Shown here one piece after another: positions 5,827 through 11,430 of a stretch of DNA of 11,430 bases. Source of the stretch: an uncultured Chlamydiae bacterium (lineage in GTDB: Bacteria; Chlamydiota; Chlamydiia; Chlamydiales; CALBHK01). Position numbers and translations under genes: made by a program. The stretch is from positions 1 to 11,430 of the forward strand of contig CALBHK010000119.1 in assembly GCA_937894565.1 (NCBI GenBank). Reading direction: 5' to 3'. Below the pieces are notes generated by a model that saw nothing but the letters and a program-made list of their open reading frames with translations, searched no databases and was not told the origin of the DNA. How positions within the stretch are numbered: the first letter of the stretch is position 1; every line of letters starts with the position of its first letter.

Positions 5827-7491
5827 TTAGAAACCCATGTCGTCCATGCCCGTGCCCATTCCACCCATGCCGCCCATACCACCATGGCCCATGGCCGGCA
5901 TAGCTGATCTAGGTTTGGGTTTTTCGGTGATCATGGCATCTGTTGTCAGCAATAGAGCTGCAATCGAAGATGCATTAAGCAGGGCACTCTTTGTGACTTT
6001 AACAGGATCTACCACCCCTTCTTTAACTAGATCTGTGTATTGACCTGTTAAGCCGTTGTAGCCAAAAGCGCCTTTGCCTTCATAAACTTTTTGAGCAACA
6101 AATTCCCCAGGTTCACCGCAGTTTTGGGCAATCGATATGGCAGGAGCTCTGCAAGCTTTGCGAATAATCTCTATTCCCATCAGCTCTTCGTCGTTAGTTA
6201 CTTTAAGTTTATCAAGTGCTTTAACAGCTCGTAGCAAAGCCACGCCGCCGCCAGGTACAATGCCTTCCGCAACAGCTGCTCGTGTGGCATGTAAAGCATC
6301 TTCTACGCGTGCTTTCTTCTCTTTCATTTCAGCTTCTGTAGCAGCTCCTACATGAACAACAGCGATGCCGCCAACTAAACTGGCTAGTCGTTTTCCCAAT
6401 TTTTCTTTTTCGTAGTCGGACTCGCACTTAGCAATGTCGTTTTTAATCATTTTAACGCGTTGCTGCACAAGGGCTTCCTTGCCTGCTCCCCCAATGATTA
6501 CCGTCTCTTCCTTGGAAACTTTAATTTCTTTGACTTGTCCCAATACTTCCAGACCTACATCTTCAAGCTTCATGTTCAATTCTTCATTGACAACAGTGGC
6601 GCCTGTAAGAGTTGCAATGTCTTCTAAAATAGCTTTGCGTTGGTCTCCGAAACCGGGAGCTTTAATGGCACAAACGGGCAATGCGGCTTGTAGTTTATTC
6701 ACAACAAGAGTGGTCAAAGCCTCTCCATCGATATCTTCGGCAATGATAATGAGGGGACGCGCTGCTTTCTGAGTGAGCTTTTCCAAAATGGGGATAATCT
6801 GATTGGCGGAAGAGATTTTTTTATTTACAATAAGAATGAGGGCGTTTTCAAATTCAGCCGTCATCTGTTCGCCATTTGTAATAAAATAGGGAGATAGATA
6901 CCCTTTATCAAATTGTAATCCCTCTACGACATCTAATGTCGTTTCAATGCCTTTGGCTTCTGAAATAGAGACGATGCCATCCTGACCCACTTTTTTCATG
7001 GCATCTGCAATAATAGCACCGATTTCCGGGTCGTTATTGGCTGAAATAGTGGCGATTTGTCTAATTTCTTCGCTAGATTTTACAGGAATGGCTAGTTGAT
7101 CAAGTTCTGCAAGAATAGCTGTTACTGCGGTTTCAATTCCCTTTTTAAGAAGCATAGGATTGCTTCCGGCAGAAACTCTCTTCACGCCTTCTGTGAAAAT
7201 AGATTCGGCCAAAGTGATAGCGGTGGTAGTGCCATCTCCTGCCATAGTAGATGTTTTAGAGGCCACTTGTTTTACAAGCTGAGCACCCATATTTTGAAAT
7301 TTATCCTGGAGAGTAATCGCTTCAGCTACAGTGACGCCATCTTTTGTAGAAAGAGGGGCTCCAAAACTTTTTTGAATGACTACGTTAAGTCCTTTAGGGC
7401 CTAATGTGACTTTTACAGCATCAGCAAGAAGTTTAATTCCTTTTGCAAGTTCCTTAAGGACATCCTGTCCGAATTTGAGCATTTTTGGCAT
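5827..7491 (-). CDS. groEL: GroEL chaperonin, 60-kDa subunit
   Basis: The 554-aa product forms the tetradecameric chaperonin that folds proteins with GroES and ATP in the cytoplasm. ATP-site motifs are intact: VTLGPKG at about 28-34, TKDGVTV at 49-55 and AGDGTTT at 84-90 (catalytic-site D86). RVEDALHATRAAV gives D398 and VVDP gives D495, at the E. coli positions. The C-terminal tail is a GGM-type repeat (GHGGMGGMGGMG), as in the main housekeeping GroEL of many bacteria. GPKG is followed by Leu rather than the usual Arg. The start at 7491 is supported by AAGGAG 7 nt upstream. It is the second gene of the groES-groEL operon. Chlamydia-related bacteria often carry additional groEL copies. Intact ATPase residues, GroES linkage and the tail argue that this copy is functional. 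Which paralogue it corresponds to needs a tree. Confidence 0.97.
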   Translation of the reverse strand: MPKMLKFGQDVLKELAKGIKLLADAVKVTLGPKGLNVVIQKSFGAPLSTKDGVTVAEAITLQDKFQNMGAQLVKQVASKTSTMAGDGTTTAITLAESIFTEGVKRVSAGSNPMLLKKGIETAVTAILAELDQLAIPVKSSEEIRQIATISANNDPEIGAIIADAMKKVGQDGIVSISEAKGIETTLDVVEGLQFDKGYLSPYFITNGEQMTAEFENALILIVNKKISSANQIIPILEKLTQKAARPLIIIAEDIDGEALTTLVVNKLQAALPVCAIKAPGFGDQRKAILEDIATLTGATVVNEELNMKLEDVGLEVLGQVKEIKVSKEETVIIGGAGKEALVQQRVKMIKNDIAKCESDYEKEKLGKRLASLVGGIAVVHVGAATEAEMKEKKARVEDALHATRAAVAEGIVPGGGVALLRAVKALDKLKVTNDEELMGIEIIRKACRAPAISIAQNCGEPGEFVAQKVYEGKGAFGYNGLTGQYTDLVKEGVVDPVKVTKSALLNASSIAALLLTTDAMITEKPKPRSAMPAMGHGGMGGMGGMGTGMDDMGF

Positions 7492-7511
7492 TGTTAATCT
7501 CCTTATAATTA

Positions 7512-7802
7512 TTAAGCAAAGATCCCAAGTACATCGTCTTCACGTAGAATGAGTAATTCTTGATCTTCTTCTGATTTGACTTCAGTGCCGGCATAGGAGG
7601 TAAATAAAACACGGTCTCCCACTTTGATGCTCATCGGAGTCACGATGCCTTCTTCATTGCGTTTGCCTGGGCCGACTGCAATGACTTCGCCTTCTTTTGG
7701 TTTTTCTTGAGCAGAGTCTGGTAGGATAATGCCGCCTTTAGAGGTTTGACGCTTGTTGCGTTTGACAAGAATGCGGTCGTTTAAAGGTTTGATTGTTTTC
7801 AT
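7512..7802 (-). CDS. groES: GroES co-chaperonin, 10-kDa subunit
   Basis: The 96-aa product is a full-length GroES, the heptameric lid of GroEL. LNDRILVKR opens the beta-barrel. The mobile loop spans about residues 17-34, with GGIILPDS carrying the hydrophobic I-I-L that docks onto GroEL. GEVIAVGPGKR and VGDRVLFTSYAGTEV are the roof and barrel strands. AAGGAG lies 7 nt before the ATG. groEL follows 20 nt downstream. Transcription is expected from the promoter at 7841-7869 under CIRCE control. Confidence 0.97.
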   Translation of the reverse strand: MKTIKPLNDRILVKRNKRQTSKGGIILPDSAQEKPKEGEVIAVGPGKRNEEGIVTPMSIKVGDRVLFTSYAGTEVKSEEDQELLILREDDVLGIFA

Positions 7803-7840
7803 GTGTATTCTCCTTCATGTTTGAAGCGTTGTACTTGGTG

Positions 7841-7869
7841 ATTTTAGTGGGGAGTCTCCTTTATGTCAA
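7841..7869 (-). promoter_or_regulatory. groESL promoter, near-consensus sigma70 type
   Basis: On the minus strand, TTGACA (7864-7869) and TAAAAT (7841-7846) are 17 nt apart. Predicted transcription start is near 7834, with a leader of about 32 nt to groES. A perfect -35, good -10 and ideal spacing make this the strongest promoter in the window. Confidence 0.8.
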
Positions 7870-7873
7870 GGGG

Positions 7874-7900
7874 TTAGCAAAAAATAAGGATGAGTGCTAG
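7874..7900. promoter_or_regulatory. CIRCE element (HrcA operator), half-degenerate
   Basis: The plus strand reads TTAGCAAAA, nine bases, then GAGTGCTAG, against the consensus TTAGCACTC-N9-GAGTGCTAA. The right half matches 8 of 9 and the left 6 of 9. The 9-nt spacer is exact. It lies 4 bp upstream of the groESL -35 box, so repression would work by blocking polymerase access. HrcA itself is not in the window. Confidence 0.75.
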
Positions 7901-7964
7901 AAAACTAAATTTCACCCTTTTTTACTTGCATTAAAAAAGAGGGGAGGGCATCATGTTTGTGTAT

Positions 7965-8038
7965 GCACCGGTAGCTCAGCTGGATAGAGCACTTGGCTAC
8001 GAACCAAGAGGTCATAGGTTCGAATCCTTTCCGGTGCA
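7965..8038 (+). tRNA. tRNA-Arg (anticodon ACG)
   Basis: The cloverleaf is complete: acceptor GCACCGG/CCGGTGC with discriminator A, D-arm GCTC/GAGC, and anticodon stem CTTGG/CCAAG with loop CTACGAA (ACG at 34-36, read as ICG after deamination). The T-loop is TTCGAAT. The T stem (ATAGG/CCTTT) has one T-T mismatch. CCA is not encoded. It closely resembles E. coli tRNA-Arg(ACG). The MBL gene begins 12 nt after the discriminator base with no terminator between. Confidence 0.95.
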
Positions 8039-8050
8039 TCTCTTTTTATT

Positions 8051-8680
8051 ATGAATATATATATCATTCCTACAGGTCCCTTTCTTACTAACTGCTACAT
8101 CTTAGCAGTAGATTCTCTTAATTGTGTCATTATTGATCCGGGTGTTGGAAGTAAAGAACTGGTTATAAAAAAAGTGGAAAATTTGGGTCTTCATCCCAAA
8201 GCGATTTGGTTAACTCATACTCATTGGGACCACATTGCAGGAGTCAAAGAGTTAAAAGAACTCTATCAAATTTCTGTTTGGGTGCATTTTGAAGATCGGA
8301 TGAATTTGATTTCTCCCGGAAGTGATGGGGTGCCTTTTAAAGGGAGCATTCCGCCTTGTGAGCCCGATCATTATCTGGATGAAGGTTTAAAGCTAGCATT
8401 AGATGATTTAGAATTTTCTGTGATCCATACCCCAGGCCACACACCCGGAGGTTGCTGTTTTTACTGTGAATCGGAAGGGATTTTATTAAGCGGGGACACT
8501 CTATTTAAGCGCTCCATTGGAACCCTAGACTTACCTACATCACAAGCAGATCGTATGTGGACATCTTTGGCTAAATTGGCCAAGTTGCCAGCTAATACCA
8601 AGTTTTATCCTGGGCATGGACCCTCTTCGACCATTGGGGATACCCCTTGGTTAGATAGAGCTGAAGAGATGTTTAGTTAG
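8051..8680 (+). CDS. MBL-fold metallo-hydrolase, glyoxalase II-like
   Basis: The 209-aa product has the full zinc-ligand set of the metallo-beta-lactamase superfamily. HTHWDH gives H56, H58, D60 and H61; H130 is in HTPGHTPG; D149 is in GDTLF; H189 is in YPGHG. The short single-domain form with N-terminal PTGPFLTNCYIL matches the widespread hydroxyacylglutathione-hydrolase-like proteins. The true substrate could be a glutathione thioester, another thioester or something else, because the C-terminal glutathione-binding domain of classical GloB is absent. It has no RNase Z arm. No ribosome binding site precedes the ATG, yet conserved sequence begins right at the start, so this ATG is likely correct. 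The stop is 3 nt from that of the convergent 128-aa gene. Confidence 0.9.
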   Translation: MNIYIIPTGPFLTNCYILAVDSLNCVIIDPGVGSKELVIKKVENLGLHPKAIWLTHTHWDHIAGVKELKELYQISVWVHFEDRMNLISPGSDGVPFKGSIPPCEPDHYLDEGLKLALDDLEFSVIHTPGHTPGGCCFYCESEGILLSGDTLFKRSIGTLDLPTSQADRMWTSLAKLAKLPANTKFYPGHGPSSTIGDTPWLDRAEEMFS

Positions 8681-8683
8681 AGT

Positions 8684-9070
8684 TCAAGCAGTTAGATAAT
8701 CGTAGAGATCATATTCGGACATGATGAGCAAACTATGATGTAAGCGGCATGTTTCTATCCCTGTTTCAATGACCTCTTTTGAAGAGACACCTGGCATAAA
8801 AAGAGCGCTTATAGGCACAACTTTTTGAGAAGAGAGAATTTTGAGTCCTACTAAATAGTCTTGCCGGCTATAACCTTCTTCTTCCACACGAAAATAAAGC
8901 AAAGAATAATGACGAAGAAGGGATTGGACAGCATAGAAAATACCCAAGCTGCCTGAGGGAGCCTGCCCCATGTTGTTCACTAGCTGAGGAAGGGTATGGC
9001 AGAGAATAGGGGTATAGTAGAGCCCCTTTTCAGCTTGCCCAAATAGTGCAACGGTCCTCTCGTTTTCCAT
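8684..9070 (-). CDS. Conserved hypothetical protein, 128 aa
   Basis: I cannot assign a function. The sequence looks like a compact cytosolic alpha/beta protein with no signal peptide or membrane segment. It has an N-terminal strand (TVALFGQAEKG), a block at about 34-60 (MGQAPSGSLGIFYAVQSLL), FRVEEEGYSRQDYL at 60-73, and an aspartate/tyrosine-rich C-terminus ending MSEYDLYDYLTA. The pattern seems familiar from short hypothetical proteins of Chlamydiae, but this is recollection, not a search. The ATG is preceded directly by GAAGAG and, 7 nt upstream, by an extended -10 box, so the mRNA may be leaderless. Confidence 0.7.
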   Translation of the reverse strand: MENERTVALFGQAEKGLYYTPILCHTLPQLVNNMGQAPSGSLGIFYAVQSLLRHYSLLYFRVEEEGYSRQDYLVGLKILSSQKVVPISALFMPGVSSKEVIETGIETCRLHHSLLIMSEYDLYDYLTA

Positions 9071-9076
9071 CTCTTC

Positions 9077-9085
9077 ATTATAGCA
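9077..9085 (-). promoter_or_regulatory. Extended -10 (TGCTATAAT) for the 128-aa gene
   Basis: On the minus strand a TGn-TATAAT element ends 6 nt before the ATG. The seventh base after it, where transcription usually starts, is the A of the start codon. There is no good -35, which extended -10 promoters tolerate. Confidence 0.4.
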
Positions 9086-9107
9086 TATTTATTTTTTAAT
9101 TTTTTAA

Positions 9108-9137
9108 TTGCACTTAAATATTTAGTTGTGTTCTAAT
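9108..9137 (+). promoter_or_regulatory. Candidate promoter of the RHS gene
   Basis: TTGCAC (9108-9113) and TCTAAT (9132-9137) are 18 nt apart, 40 nt before the ATG. GTGGA before the start codon is a weak ribosome site. The match is only moderate. Confidence 0.3.
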
Positions 9138-9176
9138 TCCCCCATATTGTGATATGAACTAACTTGTGGATCAAAA

Positions 9177-11430
9177 ATGAAAAAATATTTTGTCTTAATC
9201 GCGCTGCTTTTAACGACTTTTTGCCATGCTGAATGCGAAGTCACCCAAGCCAATTCCGAAGCGGAGTGCTCTTCTATTGTGGAGGGGGTGAATACCATTA
9301 CGGGTTCTTACTCTTTTACGGTGCCCATTCACCATGTGCCGGGCGCACAGCCTATTACTTTCTATAAGAGCTTTAATAGCCACGATCATTTATTTGACTA
9401 CCACCCCTACTGGTCGCAGAGTTTTTATGGGATTTTGGAGTTAGAGAAAAAGGAGATTAATGATAAGAAACACTACCATGCTTTTTACGTGGAAGATGGC
9501 GGGGCGAGTACTTTTTTAATTGAGCCGTACATAAAGGCAAAAGTCAATCTTTGCTTAAAACTCTCACATGATTATTCCCTCACAAGAGGGGTGACCAACA
9601 CTTCCAGAGGGGTAATTTCTGCAACAACTAATATGAGTAATCTGAAAATTGAGATGAAGGGGTGGAAGGATAAAGATCCCATACTTACAAAAGCAGATGG
9701 GACCATTCAGCACTTCCATAAGACTGGCAAGGTGTGGGATCGCTACCGCTATACACTTATGGAATCGATTTCCCCCAATGGAAATCGCTATATTATTAAT
9801 TATAAAAAAGACAAAAATCTAAACTACAAATATAGCGGAATAACTTTTACTAATGCAGATGAAAGCTTAGTCCTACTGGAGAAAACAGGCGAATATCTTG
9901 GTTTTAATAAACGCGATAAGGTGCACGTTTCAAGCATTTCGTTTAACGATGGCAATAAAACATTCCTGAATTATGTCGAATATAAGGGTTATGTTGGGAA
10001 CGAGTTGAAGCCTTTTTATTATTTGTCTGCGATTAGCCCTACCAACGCCCCTGATGAGTTCTATTCGTATGAGAAAGTGGGTAAGTACGCCCGGCTTACT
10101 AAGAGAAGTAAAAAAGAGAAACGCTATGTTCAATTAGAGTATTACAACATGAAAGAGGATAGTTTTTCAAATAGCTATCAACTTGGACGCGTTAAAGCAC
10201 TCAAAGCACCAGCTGGCACCAATGCCGATCCTATCACAATCTACACCTTTAATTATTATGCACATCAAGATAGCAATGACTACAAAGTCCTTTACGAGGG
10301 AGACACACTAGTAACCGATGGCAACGGCAACTGCAAGAGATACATCTACGATAAACACCATCGCCTGACCGACATCAACCACATGGGCAAAAATACTATC
10401 TATTTACCCTATAGACAAAACATTTTCTCCTGGAGCCATGATGGCAAATTACAATATACCCATTTTAATGACCACATAGGTCACTGCATTCACTATAAGC
10501 GCTTTGAATATGATGAGCGCGGCAATGTTCTAAAAGAAGAAGTGTATGGTTCCTTCAGTAAAGAGTGGAAAAGTTTTGCTTTAACGGATGGCCTTCCCAC
10601 CGATCCCGATTTAGAGTGCAAAACGACCACAAACACCTATGCCAACAACCGCTTTAACCACTTACTTACAAGCGATACCGGAGAATTATCAACTAAACAC
10701 TCTTATCTTGCTGAAACTAATTTACCAACTAGAAAGATAGTGACAGATAATAAAAACATCTCGATGCGCACTTTTTATACCTATGATCGCAATAAGGCTC
10801 TGATTGAAGAGATCTCTGACAACGGCACAAGCGAAGATAAAAATGATCTTACAAACGTTGCCCAGCGCATCATTAAACGCATCATTCCTCGCACAAAAGG
10901 AACAGGCATCGGCCTTCCCCTTATAGAAGAGGTCTACGGCTATGACATCCATACAGGCACAGAAAAACTCATCAGTAAAACGGTTAATGCCTATAACGCT
11001 CAGTATAAACTGATCAAGCAAGACATTTACGATAGCAACAATCAATTCGCCTACTGCAAGCAGTGGGTCTATGATAAAAAAGGCAATTTGACCGAAGAGA
11101 CGGATGCCTTGGGCAATGTCTCCACCTATGCTTACGATGCCAACTATAACTGCATCCACCAGCTCTCAAATAGCGGGCAAAAAGAATTTTTCTATACTTA
11201 TGATTTCATGAACCGTTTGATCAAAAAAGAGCTCAAGGATCCGCAGAGCAATTCTTATACCACCTCTTATCGCTACGATGTGATGGGCAACCTGATAGCA
11301 GAAATTGATCTACGCGGCAATGAAACACAATTTATTTATGATGCTCATAACCGCTGCGTGCAGGTTAACCGCCCGTCCGTTAATGGAGAGCAAGTCACTC
11401 TTCATAAAGAATATGATGAATGCGATAACA
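9177..11430 (+). CDS. Secreted YD/RHS-repeat protein (N-terminal part, runs off the window)
   Basis: The frame is open from the ATG at 9177 through the end of the window, 751 codons without a stop. Residues 1-18 (MKKYFVLIALLLTTFCHA) form a clear Sec signal peptide with cleavage expected after CHA. There is no proper lipobox. Residues 19 to about 380 are a Tyr-rich beta domain with segments such as GSYSFTVPIHHVPG and SPNGNRYIINY, typical of the N-terminal part of RHS proteins. YD-type repeats follow: YDKHHRLTDI near 391, YDERGNVLKEE near 445, YDRNKALIEE near 535, YDKKGNLTEETDALGN near 632, YDFMNRLIKKE near 675, YDVMGNLIAEIDLRGN near 700 and YDAHNRCVQV near 721. These build the beta-shell that encloses a C-terminal toxin or anchors surface proteins. 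The C-terminus, where a toxin domain and its immunity partner would show, lies outside. Role in competition or host contact is inference. Confidence 0.88.
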   Translation, partial: MKKYFVLIALLLTTFCHAECEVTQANSEAECSSIVEGVNTITGSYSFTVPIHHVPGAQPITFYKSFNSHDHLFDYHPYWSQSFYGILELEKKEINDKKHYHAFYVEDGGASTFLIEPYIKAKVNLCLKLSHDYSLTRGVTNTSRGVISATTNMSNLKIEMKGWKDKDPILTKADGTIQHFHKTGKVWDRYRYTLMESISPNGNRYIINYKKDKNLNYKYSGITFTNADESLVLLEKTGEYLGFNKRDKVHVSSISFNDGNKTFLNYVEYKGYVGNELKPFYYLSAISPTNAPDEFYSYEKVGKYARLTKRSKKEKRYVQLEYYNMKEDSFSNSYQLGRVKALKAPAGTNADPITIYTFNYYAHQDSNDYKVLYEGDTLVTDGNGNCKRYIYDKHHRLTDINHMGKNTIYLPYRQNIFSWSHDGKLQYTHFNDHIGHCIHYKRFEYDERGNVLKEEVYGSFSKEWKSFALTDGLPTDPDLECKTTTNTYANNRFNHLLTSDTGELSTKHSYLAETNLPTRKIVTDNKNISMRTFYTYDRNKALIEEISDNGTSEDKNDLTNVAQRIIKRIIPRTKGTGIGLPLIEEVYGYDIHTGTEKLISKTVNAYNAQYKLIKQDIYDSNNQFAYCKQWVYDKKGNLTEETDALGNVSTYAYDANYNCIHQLSNSGQKEFFYTYDFMNRLIKKELKDPQSNSYTTSYRYDVMGNLIAEIDLRGNETQFIYDAHNRCVQVNRPSVNGEQVTLHKEYDECDN

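Noticed and set aside
5837..6772. Several plus-strand ORFs inside groEL
   Set aside because: They are antisense to a strongly conserved chaperonin gene and have low-complexity Pro/Ser/Ala content typical of shadow frames.
8008..8032. T-T mismatch in the tRNA T stem as a sign of a pseudo-tRNA
   Set aside because: All other stems, the T-loop and the anticodon loop are intact, so one mismatch is tolerable.
10722..11159. 145-codon minus-strand ORF with hydrophobic segments
   Set aside because: It is opposite the RHS coding frame, whose YD repeats are clear; the hydrophobic residues come from the complement of Asp/Tyr/Asn-rich codons.

Overview
The window is an AT-rich bacterial segment with tightly packed genes. 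It most likely comes from an intracellular or protist-associated bacterium. I favour a chlamydia-related lineage (Parachlamydiales type), but the evidence is indirect: an ankyrin-repeat protein with effector-like features, a large secreted YD-repeat (RHS) protein, a groESL operon under a degenerate CIRCE element, and a short conserved protein of a kind I associate with Chlamydiae from memory only. No rRNA or ribosomal-protein marker is present to settle taxonomy.

Layout from left to right. Bases 2-18 hold a small hairpin of the same family as one at 5455-5469. Bases 136-753 (+) encode a SAM-dependent methyltransferase with a signal-peptide-like N-terminus. It converges, with 3 nt between stop codons, on a minus-strand pair (2953 to 757): a 212-aa helical protein overlapping an ankyrin-repeat protein. 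The two frames meet at a run of eight A residues, so the pair may be one roughly 731-aa protein split by a single-base indel, or joined by slippage. The divergent intergenic region 2954-3194 carries a good sigma70-type promoter and two 16-bp palindromes spaced 32 bp apart that match the NrdR box. Next is nrdJ (3195-5234, +), a complete class II (B12-dependent) ribonucleotide reductase.

Bases 5235-5826 contain no gene. They hold a roughly 500-bp fold-back structure, symmetric about 5485, built of nested hairpins and conserved outer arms, followed by a bidirectional terminator shared by nrdJ and the converging groEL. The groES-groEL operon (7802 to 5827, minus) has clear ribosome binding sites, a near-consensus promoter and a half-degenerate CIRCE.

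Divergent from groES lies tRNA-Arg(ACG) at 7965-8038. An MBL-fold hydrolase starts only 12 nt after it and has no ribosome binding site, so its mRNA may be made by tRNA 3' processing. It converges, again with a 3-nt gap, on a 128-aa conserved protein of unknown function whose transcript may be leaderless. From 9177 to the window end runs the open N-terminal 751 codons of a secreted YD/RHS-repeat protein.

The points most worth a second look are the tandem NrdR boxes before nrdJ, the poly-A frame junction in the ankyrin gene, the His-before-Cys protease-like motifs in that protein, the long fold-back element with its related hairpin at the window start, and the tRNA-MBL junction. I do not see a complete new multi-gene system such as a defence island or CRISPR locus.
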